Assembly (NCBI GenBank): GCA_964654285.1
Contig: CAZZJC010000004.1
Coordinates: 62,001 to 126,000, forward strand
Direction of reading: 5' to 3'
From: BJHQ01 sp964654285
GTDB taxonomy: Bacteria > Planctomycetota > UBA11346
Length of the DNA stretch: 64,000 nt
Program-made: the position numbers and the translations under genes
Shown here: piece by piece, positions 46,412 through 54,717 of the stretch
Numbering within the stretch: position 1 is the stretch's first letter
Layout: each line of letters begins with the position of its first letter
Notes under the pieces: model-generated
Told to the model about the DNA's origin: nothing
The model's database searches: none
Seen by the model: only the letters and a program-made list of their open reading frames with translations

Positions 46412-46874
46412 CCGTCGTTCCCGCCGGTCCGACGGCATTCCGGATGGGATCAAGGGCAAGCCCGATCGATCCCAGGGATCGCGCTGGAAGAACCGCCCGC
46501 CCATCCCGAACCGGATCCGGCCAGGGCAGCCGGTGCCGCCGCCGGCACCCGAGCCCGAATCCGACCCGGTCGTCGCGGCCAAACCGGTGCATCCGCCCCG
46601 GACCGGCTCCCCGGCGTCCGAGACCAAGGACACCGACGCCAAGCCGGCCCGCGAACGCCGTCTGGATGGCGAAGGTCGGCCCTACCTCACCCTGGCGCAG
46701 CTGATGAAGCTCGAGCAGCTCGTCGAAACCGGAGGCCAGGCCAAGCATTTCGTGCGCGCTACCGCGATCCTGGTCAACGGCGAGGCCGAGAACCGTCCCG
46801 GCCGCAAACTCCACGACGACGACGTGGTCGAGGTCGAAGGTCGGCGCCTGGTGGTGCGGGTGGGCCGAAACTAG
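46398..46874 (+). CDS. S4-domain RNA-binding protein
   Basis: A 158-residue protein. The N-terminal 85 residues are Pro/Arg/Lys-rich and look disordered. The C-terminal 70 residues are an S4 RNA-binding domain of the YbcJ/YaaA type (YLTLAQLMKLEQLVETGG, FVRATAILVNGE, RPGRKLHDDDVVEVEG). Such small proteins bind structured RNA, often ribosomal, but the exact role is unknown. The ATG at 46398 lies inside the end of the kinase gene; no better start is evident. Confidence 0.78.
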   Translation: MRGPDRRSRRSDGIPDGIKGKPDRSQGSRWKNRPPIPNRIRPGQPVPPPAPEPESDPVVAAKPVHPPRTGSPASETKDTDAKPARERRLDGEGRPYLTLAQLMKLEQLVETGGQAKHFVRATAILVNGEAENRPGRKLHDDDVVEVEGRRLVVRVGRN

Positions 46875-46919
46875 GCGGCTGCCCGGCGCCGCGACTGGCG
46901 CGGACCGGGCTCGGGTCTA

Positions 46920-48182
46920 ATGTCCGCGCCCATGTCCAGCGATGCCAGTTCCGTTCCGGCCACCGCCAGCGCGCCCACGCAGGATGGCAAGCCCCGGTCC
47001 TGGCCGGACGCCAAAGGCCGCTTCGGGCCGTACGGCGGGCGCTACGTCCCTGAGACGCTGATCCCCGCCCTGGATGAACTCACCGCCGGCTGGAAGTCGC
47101 TCAAACGCGACCGCGCCTTCCAGAAGGAATTCCAGGTATTGCTCGCGAACTTCATCGGCCGGCCGACGCCGCTCACCTTCGCGGCGCGGCTCAGCCAGCG
47201 CCTGGGACGCAGGATCTGGCTGAAGCGCGAAGACCTCTGCCACACCGGCGCACACAAGATCAACAACGCGCTCGGCCAGGTGCTGCTGGCGCGCAACCTC
47301 GGCAAGACCCGGATCATCGCCGAGACCGGGGCCGGCCAGCACGGCGTCGCCACCGCCACCGCCTGCGCCCTGATCGGCCTGAAGTGCCGCATCTACATGG
47401 GCACCGAGGACATGCGCCGGCAGGCGCCGAACGTCTTCCGCATGCGGTTGCTCGGGGCCGAGGTCGTCGGCATCGATGCGGGTTCGAAGACGCTGAAGGA
47501 TGCGATCAACGAGGCCCTGCGCGACTGGGTCGCCAACGTGCGCGACACCCATTACTGCCTGGGCACGGTCTATGGCCCGCATCCCTTCCCGGTCATGGTG
47601 CGCGACTTCCAGAGCGTGATCGGCCGCGAGGCACGCAAGCAGATCCTCGCCGCCGAAGGGCGCCTGCCCGATGCGCTGCTCGCCTGCGTCGGCGGCGGAT
47701 CCAACGCCATGGGCCTGTTCCACGCCTTCGTGCAGGACGCGGGCGTCCGCCTGATCGGCGTCGAGGCCGGCGGCAACGGCGACGACTTCGGCCAGCATGC
47801 CGCGCGTTTCGACGGCGGTCGCCCCGGCGTCTTCCAGGGCACCGCGACCTGGGTCCTGCAGAACGCCGACGGCCAGGTGCAGAACACGCATTCGGTCAGC
47901 GCCGGCCTGGATTACGCCGCCGTCGGCCCCGAGCACGCCTGGCTGCGCGACCAGGGCCGGGCCGAGTTCCTGCGCTGCTCCGATGCCGAGGCGCTGGCGG
48001 GATTCCACCTGCTGGCTGAATCCGAGGCGATCATCCCCGCGCTCGAATCGTCGCATGCGATCGGCAAGCTCGGCCAGGTCGCCGCCAGCCTGCCCGCCGA
48101 TGGCATCCTGATCGCCAACATCAGCGGGCGCGGCGACAAGGACGTGGCCGAGGTCGCACGCCTGGAAGGGTTGAAACTGTGA
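46920..48182 (+). CDS. trpB: Tryptophan synthase beta chain
   Basis: A 420-residue PLP enzyme that condenses indole with serine. GRFGPYGGRYVPETL opens the domain. The PLP lysine is Lys113 in CHTGAHKINNALGQ. The phosphate-binding glycine loop is CVGGGSNAMG, and the ammonium/indole channel elements are normal. An N-terminal tail of some 25 residues rich in Ala, Ser and Pro precedes homology; ATG at 46932 is an alternative start. Its stop overlaps the trpA GTG start as GTGA. Confidence 0.97.
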   Translation: MSAPMSSDASSVPATASAPTQDGKPRSWPDAKGRFGPYGGRYVPETLIPALDELTAGWKSLKRDRAFQKEFQVLLANFIGRPTPLTFAARLSQRLGRRIWLKREDLCHTGAHKINNALGQVLLARNLGKTRIIAETGAGQHGVATATACALIGLKCRIYMGTEDMRRQAPNVFRMRLLGAEVVGIDAGSKTLKDAINEALRDWVANVRDTHYCLGTVYGPHPFPVMVRDFQSVIGREARKQILAAEGRLPDALLACVGGGSNAMGLFHAFVQDAGVRLIGVEAGGNGDDFGQHAARFDGGRPGVFQGTATWVLQNADGQVQNTHSVSAGLDYAAVGPEHAWLRDQGRAEFLRCSDAEALAGFHLLAESEAIIPALESSHAIGKLGQVAASLPADGILIANISGRGDKDVAEVARLEGLKL

Positions 48183-48994
48183 CTGCCAACCGCATCGACG
48201 CCCGCTTCGCCACCTTGAAGAAGAACGGGCAGAAGGCCTTCATCGCCTTCCTGACCGCCGGCGATCCGAACCTCGACGCGACCGCGCGCCTGGTGCCGGC
48301 CCTGGCCGAGGCTGGCGTCGACATCATCGAGCTCGGCGTGCCCTTCAGCGATCCGATGGCGGATGGCGTGGCGATCCAGGCGGCGTCCGATCGCGCCCTG
48401 GCGGCGGGGACGACCCTGGCCGGAGTCATCGACGCGGTGCGCCGCATCCGCGCCGCCGGCTGCCAGGTGCCGATCCTGTTCATGACCTACCTCAATCCGA
48501 TCGCGGCCTACGGCATCGCCCGCTTCGCCGCCGATGCGGTCGCGGCCGGGGTCGACGGCATCCTGCCGGTCGATCTGCCGGCGGACGAGGATCCGGCGCT
48601 GCTCACCGCCCTGCGCGCGGCCGGCCTGCACACGGTGTGCCTCGCCGCGCCCACGACGGTCGCCGCGCGCAAGCGCTTCCTGGCCCGCGAAAGCCGGGGT
48701 TTCCTCTACTATGTCTGCCGCCTCGGCGTGACCGGCGAACGCGCCGAGCTGCCGGCGGACCTCGCGGATCAGGTCGCGGCGCTGAAGGCCGTCGCGCGCG
48801 CCCCGGTGTGCATCGGCTTCGGCATCAGCACGCCGGAACAGGCCGCCGCCGCGGCGGCGCCGGGTGATGGCGTCATCGTCGGCAGCCATCTCGTGCGCCT
48901 GATCGAACAGCACGGAAGCGACCCCGACCTGGTCGGCATCGTCGCGCGCCGGGCACGCCTGCTCGCCGACGCGGTGCACGCCGTGCGCGCCTGA
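48179..48994 (+). CDS. trpA: Tryptophan synthase alpha chain
   Basis: A 271-residue TIM barrel that releases indole from indole-3-glycerol phosphate. The catalytic Glu51 is in IIELGVPFSDPMADG together with Asp62. The phosphate loop appears in VCIGFGISTPEQA and GVIVGSHLV. The start is GTG, overlapping the trpB stop, so the two subunits are translationally coupled as is usual. Other trp genes are absent here. Confidence 0.97.
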   Translation: MTANRIDARFATLKKNGQKAFIAFLTAGDPNLDATARLVPALAEAGVDIIELGVPFSDPMADGVAIQAASDRALAAGTTLAGVIDAVRRIRAAGCQVPILFMTYLNPIAAYGIARFAADAVAAGVDGILPVDLPADEDPALLTALRAAGLHTVCLAAPTTVAARKRFLARESRGFLYYVCRLGVTGERAELPADLADQVAALKAVARAPVCIGFGISTPEQAAAAAAPGDGVIVGSHLVRLIEQHGSDPDLVGIVARRARLLADAVHAVRA

Positions 48995-49006
48995 TCGACG
49001 ACAACC

Positions 49007-49918
49007 ATGCCCACGCCTGTCGACCGTCCGATGACCCTGGGCGACCACCTGGGCGAGCTGCGGCGGATCCTGATCGTCCCGATCGCGGTGTGGGGCGTGC
49101 TGTTCGTGGTGTTCTTCCACTACCAGGCGACGCTCAAGGTCTGGTACGTCTGGCCGCTGCAACGCGCGCTGATGCGGTTCCCGCAGGAAGACCTCGCCAA
49201 GATCGGCTGGACCGAACCGATCGATTCGCCGCGTCTGCTCACCGTGATGGACCTGTCGGAAAGCGCCTGGAACAGCGTCCACCTGGTCATGGTTGCCGCG
49301 ACGCTGGTGGCGGTGCCGGTGTTCCTCTGGGGCCTGTGGCGGTTCGTCTCGGTCGGCCTGCGCGACAGCGAGCGCCGCCTCGGCGTGGTCCTCCTGCCGA
49401 TGGGGGTGTTCTTCTTCCTCGCCGGCGCGGTCCTGGGATACCTCTGGGGCATTCCGATCTTCATGGCCTGGTTCATCGACTGGACGGTCCACGACCCGAT
49501 CACCCGGAATCTCGAATTCCGCATGTCCGATTACCAGTCCACGTTCTTCTCGTGGACGGTGATGGCCGGACTGATCATGCTCATCCCGTGGTTCGTGATG
49601 GTGCTGATCCGCACCGGCCTGGTACGGGCCGAAACGCTCGCGCGCTACCGCAGGCTGGTGTTCATGCTCGTGACCATCATCGCCGCCCTGGTCGCGCCCC
49701 CGGACCCGCTGCCGATGCTGGCGATGATGGGGCCGCTCTACGCCCTCTTCGAGCTGGGCATGATCCTCGGCCGGCTGGTGCTGTGGGAGCACAACCGGAT
49801 CAAGGCGCGCGAAGCCGCCGCTGACGCCCGGCGGGAGGCGGCCGAGACCGCTGGAGACGCGCCTCAGGCCCGGCGCGACGCACGCACAAACACCCAGGAG
49901 GACAGACCCGATGGCTGA
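49007..49918 (+). CDS. tatC: Twin-arginine translocase subunit TatC
   Basis: A 303-residue membrane protein with six hydrophobic segments. The cytoplasmic N-terminus has LGDHLGELRRIL, the conserved recognition site for the twin-arginine signal. The loop LRDSERRLG and the C-terminal APPDPLPMLAMMGPLYALFELG are also typical. The tail is charged. It exports folded proteins; tatA/B is not in the window. It lies 12 bp after trpA and overlaps proB by 8 bp. Confidence 0.94.
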   Translation: MPTPVDRPMTLGDHLGELRRILIVPIAVWGVLFVVFFHYQATLKVWYVWPLQRALMRFPQEDLAKIGWTEPIDSPRLLTVMDLSESAWNSVHLVMVAATLVAVPVFLWGLWRFVSVGLRDSERRLGVVLLPMGVFFFLAGAVLGYLWGIPIFMAWFIDWTVHDPITRNLEFRMSDYQSTFFSWTVMAGLIMLIPWFVMVLIRTGLVRAETLARYRRLVFMLVTIIAALVAPPDPLPMLAMMGPLYALFELGMILGRLVLWEHNRIKAREAAADARREAAETAGDAPQARRDARTNTQEDRPDG

Positions 49919-51020
49919 GCGCATCGTGGTGGTGAAGATCGGTTCCAACTCGCTCGTCGACCGCCAGGGCCGCATCGAACCGGCGTATCTCGCCGCCTGC
50001 GCGGCGCAGTTCGCCGCCATCGCCGCGGCCGGCTGGCGGCCGGTGCTGGTGACTTCGGGTGCGGTGGCGAGCGGCGTCGCCATCCTGGGACTGGGCGAAC
50101 GCCCGCCCGGTCTGCCCGAACGCCAGGCCCTGGCCGCGATCGGCCAGGTCGCGCTCGCCCACGCCTGGGAACGCGCCCTCGCGGACGTGAGGCTGACCGC
50201 CGCGCAACTGCTGCTGACCTACGACGACTTCACCGTGCGCGGCCGCTACCTCAACCTGCTCGCCACGGTCGAGGCGCTGTTCGCCTGGAAGGCGGTGCCG
50301 GTCATCAATGAGAACGACCCGGTCGCGGTGCAGGAGCTCACGGTCGGCGACAACGATCGATTGAGCGCGCTGGTGGCGGCGCAGCTTGGCGCCGAGCGCC
50401 TGATCCTGCTCACCGACATCGACGGGGTATACGACGCCGACCCGCGCCAGAACCCGGCCGCGAAGCGGGTACCGCTCATCCCGGCGGTGACGGCGCAGGT
50501 GCTCGCCAGCGCCGGCGGCGCCGGCGCACGCGGGCGCGGCGGCATGCGTTCCAAGATCGAGGCGGCGCGCCTGGCCTGCGGCGCCGGCGTCACCACCCAC
50601 ATCGCGCACGCGCGCGAACCGCGCATCATCGAACGGCTGCTCGCGGATGAACCGGTCGGCACCCGCATCCCCGGCAGCGGCGTCGCGGTCGACTCGCGCC
50701 GGCGCTGGCTCGCGGTCGCGCGCAAGCTCAAGGGCCGCCTGCACGTCGACGCCGGCGCCGCGGCCGCGCTGGTCGGCAAGGGCCGCAGCCTGCTGCCCGC
50801 CGGCATCGTCAGCGTCGAAGGGTCGTTCGCGCGCGGCGACACCATCGGCATCGTCGCCCCCGATGGCGAGGAGATCGCGCGCGGTCTCGCCAGCCTGGAC
50901 GCGCGCGAACTCGACGCCGTGCGCGGCAAGCGCATGGATGCGGCCGCCGCCGTGCTCGGCTACGCCCTGCCCAAGGCCGCCGTGCACCGCGACAACCTGC
51001 TGGTGCTGGTGCGGGGGTGA
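49911..51020 (+). CDS. proB: Glutamate 5-kinase
   Basis: A 369-residue first enzyme of proline synthesis. The amino-acid-kinase domain shows VVVKIGSNSLVD, VTSGAVASG, INENDPVAV with GDNDRLSALVA, and LLTDIDGVYD. A C-terminal PUA domain (about 280-360; KGRLHVDAGAAAALV, VEGSFARGDTIGIV) is present as in full-length ProB. AGGAGG lies nine bases before the ATG, within tatC. The next gene is 72 bp downstream after a structured leader. Confidence 0.96.
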   Translation: MAERIVVVKIGSNSLVDRQGRIEPAYLAACAAQFAAIAAAGWRPVLVTSGAVASGVAILGLGERPPGLPERQALAAIGQVALAHAWERALADVRLTAAQLLLTYDDFTVRGRYLNLLATVEALFAWKAVPVINENDPVAVQELTVGDNDRLSALVAAQLGAERLILLTDIDGVYDADPRQNPAAKRVPLIPAVTAQVLASAGGAGARGRGGMRSKIEAARLACGAGVTTHIAHAREPRIIERLLADEPVGTRIPGSGVAVDSRRRWLAVARKLKGRLHVDAGAAAALVGKGRSLLPAGIVSVEGSFARGDTIGIVAPDGEEIARGLASLDARELDAVRGKRMDAAAAVLGYALPKAAVHRDNLLVLVRG

Positions 51021-51025
51021 GTCGA

Positions 51026-51090
51026 CCGCTCCGTCCCGCGCACGAACGGTAGGGCCCGCAGCGACCGTGGCGCGCTTGCGACCGGAGCGG
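51026..51090 (+). promoter_or_regulatory. Structured leader that can sequester the ribosome binding site of the first diguanylate cyclase
   Basis: CCGCTCCG (51026-51033) is perfectly complementary to CGGAGCGG (51083-51090), which contains the GGAG ribosome binding site just upstream of the ATG at 51093. Between them, GCGC pairs (51038-51041 with 51072-51075) and ACGGT/ACCGT (51046-51050 with 51064-51068) can stack in a nested order. The gap between proB and the cyclase gene is therefore almost fully foldable. It does not show the conserved core of the known c-di-GMP riboswitches. Confidence 0.5.
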
Positions 51091-51092
51091 CC

Positions 51093-52427
51093 ATGACGGA
51101 CACTCATGCCATGGCGATGCCGTTGATCCGCGCTGCGGCGATCCTCGTCGCGTTCGCCGGCGCCGGGGTGGCCGCAACCGGGCTGGCCGGGGTGCCGCTG
51201 GCGGTGGCGGCCGGATTGGCGGTCTCCTTCACGATCGCCGCCTGGCCGCTGGTCGGCATCGCCGCGGTGGCGGCGGCGGTTCCCGCGTTGGGCCTGCTGC
51301 CCGGGGCCGGGATGATCGGATGGGCGGGATGGACGACCGCCGCGATCGTGATCGCCTGGCTGCTGGCGCCGGTTCCGGGATCGGGGCCGGCCGCGTCCCG
51401 TGCCGCCGGAGCCGGCGTGGACGCCGCGCGCCGGCAGCGCTGCGAGGAGCTGGAGCGCCACGCGCGACGCTATCCACCGCTGCTCAACGCCTGCCTGGAG
51501 ATCTCCTCGGCGCGCGAATCGACGCAGTTCGCGCGCGAACTGTGCACCCGCTGCCGCGCCCTGGTGCCCGAGGCCACCGCCGTGGTGGTGTTCCTCGGCT
51601 CGCCCGAACGTCAGGTCTGTGTCGCCGGGCAGACCGGCGATGGCGCCCGCTGCGTGCGGGAACCCGGCATCGACGAGCATTACGTGGCGGCCCAGGCGCG
51701 GCCGCTGACCCGGCGCGAGGACGACCTGGTGCACCGGCTGATCCCGCTGCGCGGCGACCGGCGCAGCCAGCACGGCCAGGGCGGCGAGAACCTGCGCGGA
51801 GTCCTGCGCGTGTCGCTGCCGGATTCCGTCGCCAGCGATCCGCTCCTGGCCGACCTGCTCGCGGCGCTCGTGCGCATCGGCGGACTGGGCCTGGCCACGG
51901 TCGATCTGGTGAACCAGGCGCGTGGACTGGCGCTGCGCGACGATCTCACCGGACTCCTGGGCCAGCACGAATTCCTGCGCCGGCTCGACGAGGCCGCCGC
52001 GCGCGCGCGGCGCAGCGGCGAGGCGCTGGCGGTGGTGATGTGCGATCTCGACCACCTCAAGCGCTTCAACGACGAGCATGGGCATGCCACCGGCGACGCC
52101 GCCCTGAAGGCGGTGGCGGCCGCGCTGGCCGCGATCCTGCCCCGCAGCACGGCGGCCTGCCGGTACGGCGGCGAGGAGTTCGCCTGCTTCCTGCCGGCCA
52201 CCGACGCTGCCGCCGCGCTGGCGGTGGCCGAGGCGCTGCGCACGGCCATTGCCGGAATCGAGATCCCCCGGAACGCGACCGCCCCGCCGGGCCTGCGCGT
52301 GACCGCGTCGCTCGGCGTGGCGGTCCTGAGGTCGGACGAGAACGGCCGCGCCGCCCTCGCCCGGGCCGACGCCGCCTGCTACCGCGCCAAGGCCGCCGGA
52401 CGCAACCGGGTCGAGATCGCGTCATGA
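51093..52427 (+). CDS. Membrane diguanylate cyclase (GGDEF)
   Basis: A 444-residue protein with several N-terminal hydrophobic segments (about residues 8-95). A GAF-like segment follows (about 120-270), then a GGDEF domain. The domain shows RDDLTGLLGQHEF, the metal-binding MCDLDHLKRFND and the active-site signature YGGEEFACFLPA. GGEEF is an active-type signature, so it should make c-di-GMP from two GTP. The usual RxxD inhibitory site is not evident upstream of the signature. Its stop overlaps the start of a second cyclase as ATGA. Confidence 0.9.
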   Translation: MTDTHAMAMPLIRAAAILVAFAGAGVAATGLAGVPLAVAAGLAVSFTIAAWPLVGIAAVAAAVPALGLLPGAGMIGWAGWTTAAIVIAWLLAPVPGSGPAASRAAGAGVDAARRQRCEELERHARRYPPLLNACLEISSARESTQFARELCTRCRALVPEATAVVVFLGSPERQVCVAGQTGDGARCVREPGIDEHYVAAQARPLTRREDDLVHRLIPLRGDRRSQHGQGGENLRGVLRVSLPDSVASDPLLADLLAALVRIGGLGLATVDLVNQARGLALRDDLTGLLGQHEFLRRLDEAAARARRSGEALAVVMCDLDHLKRFNDEHGHATGDAALKAVAAALAAILPRSTAACRYGGEEFACFLPATDAAAALAVAEALRTAIAGIEIPRNATAPPGLRVTASLGVAVLRSDENGRAALARADAACYRAKAAGRNRVEIAS

Positions 52428-53728
52428 CGCGCAAGCCGATCTCCTCGGCCCGGCTGCCGATCCCGCCCGTCCGGCGGCGTCACTGGACGACGATGCTGCA
52501 ACCGCCGACCCGGGGCCCGCGACCGGAGGCGACGGCAGGTGCGCCGCTGCCGTCTCCGCCGCGTTTCGCCGGCTGGGGCGTCCTCGTCTGGCTGGTCGGA
52601 TGCGCGCTGATCCTCGCGTCCATCCAGGCGGTCCCGGCGGTCGCGCTGGCGCCCGCTGGCGCAGCCGGCGCCCTGGCCCTCGCCGCCATGCTGCTGGCCG
52701 GCCGGATCCGGCGGCGTGCCCACCTGGCTGCGATCGAGGCCGCGACCGCGGCGGTTCCGGATGCCGGAGGCAGCGCCCTGCAGCTGGCCCTGATGGAGGA
52801 TCTCATCGAACTCCAGCGCGGCGTGTTCGAGGTCAGCGCGGAGCTGGTCGGCTGCGTCGACGAGGTCGATGCGCGCGCCCGCTTCGCCGCCGCGATGCGG
52901 CGCTGGTGGGATGCCGACGCGATCGACCTCATGCTGTGGGAGCGCGGCGCCTGGCGCAGCCTGGGCGACGAGGCGCACGGCGCCGCGCCGACGCTGTCGG
53001 TTCCGGTGCAGATGCCGTCGGCCGACGGGGGCGATCTGGTCCTGGACCTCAGTCCGGCGGTCAGCGGCCAGGCGGCGCTCATCCTGCGCCGGGCCCGGCC
53101 GCAGCCCACCCTCGATGGGCGCACCGAGGCGGAGCAGCGCTACGTCGCCGAGATCCTGCGCGGCCAGTTCGCCCTCTGCCTGCGCCGCGTCGTCCTGTAT
53201 GGCGAATTGCAGGCGCTGGCGCGCGTCGATCCGCTCACCGGCACGCACCGGCGCTGGTATGGCGAGGCGCGTCTGGCCGAGATGGTCGACCATGGCGAGG
53301 TCGTCGCGGTGGCGATGGTCGACATCGACTGGTTCAAGCAGGTGAACGACCGCCACGGCCACGCCGGCGGCGACCAGGTGCTGGCCGCGGTCGGGCGCAG
53401 CCTGATCAAGACCCTGCGCACCGGCGATCTGGTCTGCCGCTGGGGTGGTGAAGAATTCCTGGTCATCCTGCCCGGCACCAGCCCTGCCGGCGCGGAACTG
53501 GTGGCCGAGCGCCTGCGCGCCGGCGTCGCCGCGCTCGCCGACCTGCCCTGCGCGGTGAGCGTGTCGATCGGCGTCGCCCCGTGCTGGCAGGACGATTCCG
53601 CCGACCGCCTGGTCGCGCGCGCCGATGCCGCGCTCTACCAGGCCAAGGGCGCCGGCCGCAACCGGGTCGTGGTCACCGGCGACGAAGGCGTGAAATTGCG
53701 GACGGAGCGGGTCGCGAAGCGGACGTGA
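52424..53728 (+). CDS. Second membrane diguanylate cyclase (GGDEF)
   Basis: A 434-residue protein with two hydrophobic segments near residues 45-90 and a sensor-like middle domain beginning ELVGCVDEVDARARF. The C-terminal GGDEF domain has RVDPLTGTHRR, MVDIDWFKQVND and WGGEEFLVILPG. The signature is intact. The ATG at 52424 overlaps the preceding stop, so the tandem cyclases are translationally coupled; the frame is open much further upstream but in an unrelated reading of the first cyclase. The last 56 bp overlap the 3' end of the AraC gene on the other strand. Confidence 0.9.
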   Translation: MTRKPISSARLPIPPVRRRHWTTMLQPPTRGPRPEATAGAPLPSPPRFAGWGVLVWLVGCALILASIQAVPAVALAPAGAAGALALAAMLLAGRIRRRAHLAAIEAATAAVPDAGGSALQLALMEDLIELQRGVFEVSAELVGCVDEVDARARFAAAMRRWWDADAIDLMLWERGAWRSLGDEAHGAAPTLSVPVQMPSADGGDLVLDLSPAVSGQAALILRRARPQPTLDGRTEAEQRYVAEILRGQFALCLRRVVLYGELQALARVDPLTGTHRRWYGEARLAEMVDHGEVVAVAMVDIDWFKQVNDRHGHAGGDQVLAAVGRSLIKTLRTGDLVCRWGGEEFLVILPGTSPAGAELVAERLRAGVAALADLPCAVSVSIGVAPCWQDDSADRLVARADAALYQAKGAGRNRVVVTGDEGVKLRTERVAKRT

Positions 53729-54629
53729 CCGCGGCGGCGGCCCCATCCGCCCCGCTGCCCGTGCGCCGGCGGAACTCGCGAGGCGAACAGCCGCGCCAAC
53801 GCCGGAACTGGCGGTTGAAGTGCGCCAGCGACGGGAATCCGGTGCGCAGGCTGATCTCCAGGATCGAGCCGTCGGTCTCGCGCAGGAGGACGCCGGCCTG
53901 GTCGATGCGCCAGCGGTTGAGGTAGTCGATGAAGCTGTGCCCGGTCATGCGGCGGAAGAAGCGGGTGAAGGTCGGCACGCTGACCCGGCAGAGCCGCGCC
54001 ATCTCGGCCAGGGCGATCGCGCGCTGGCTGTGGCGGCGCAGGTGGTCGAGGATCGAGGCCAGCGTCCGATAGTCCTGCTCATCGCGGGTCATGACGTAGC
54101 CGGAGGACACCACCGGTTCGGCTCCGTCGATCCCGGCCAGCCGATGCAGGACGAGCAGGAACCTGAGCAGACGGCCGCCGGCGTCGACCGCATCGTCCAG
54201 GAGCCGGAAATCCTCGGCGACTCCGGCCAGGGCGGCGGACGGGAAGGCGAGTCCGCGCCTCGCCCTGAGAAGCAGGCGGTCGATCGCGGCCAATTCCGGA
54301 CGCGCGAGGAGCTCCAGGCCCAGCGATTCGCGGGTGAACAGCGCGACCGAGCAGGTCGCATGGGGATTTCCGCGCTCATCGTGCCGATCCGCCGAGATCC
54401 AGGCATGCGGCAGGTTCGGACCGACCAGCACGCAATCCGCGTGATCATAGGAATGCAGGGCGTCGCCGACCAGGCGTCGTCCCGACGACCCCTGCACCAG
54501 GACCAGTTCGAAGGCCGCATGGAAATGCAGGGCGATATGCGGACTCGCATGGAAGCGCTCGATGCTGACCCCGACCCCGGCGAACCGGGGCAGCGGAAAG
54601 GCGAAGGGGACCGCAGGTTCGCCAGCCAT
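53673..54629 (-). CDS. AraC-family transcriptional regulator
   Basis: A 318-residue regulator with an N-terminal cupin domain (ALHFHAAFELVLVQG, DCVLVGPNLPHAWIS) and a C-terminal pair of helix-turn-helix motifs (LAEMARLCRVSVPTFTRFF, EISLRTGFPSLAHFNRQF, CSPREFRR). It is divergent, 88 bp from the aminotransferase/Gfo-Idh/PQQ-like operon, which it probably controls in response to a sugar. An extra C-terminal Ala/Arg-rich tail of about 25 residues is encoded opposite the end of the diguanylate cyclase gene. Confidence 0.9.
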   Translation of the reverse strand: MAGEPAVPFAFPLPRFAGVGVSIERFHASPHIALHFHAAFELVLVQGSSGRRLVGDALHSYDHADCVLVGPNLPHAWISADRHDERGNPHATCSVALFTRESLGLELLARPELAAIDRLLLRARRGLAFPSAALAGVAEDFRLLDDAVDAGGRLLRFLLVLHRLAGIDGAEPVVSSGYVMTRDEQDYRTLASILDHLRRHSQRAIALAEMARLCRVSVPTFTRFFRRMTGHSFIDYLNRWRIDQAGVLLRETDGSILEISLRTGFPSLAHFNRQFRRWRGCSPREFRRRTGSGADGAAAAVTSASRPAPSAISRLRRR

Positions 54630-54717
54630 GATCGGATCGTACCGGTGACGCTAGTCGAAGAAAGAAGTCCAGGGGCGGATCCGGGCTAGAAGACCTTCCA
54701 CGCGAGGAGAACGCCGC

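Noticed and set aside
51026..51090. A known c-di-GMP riboswitch before the diguanylate cyclase
   Set aside because: The leader folds but lacks the conserved GEMM-type core sequences, so only an unclassified structured leader is claimed.
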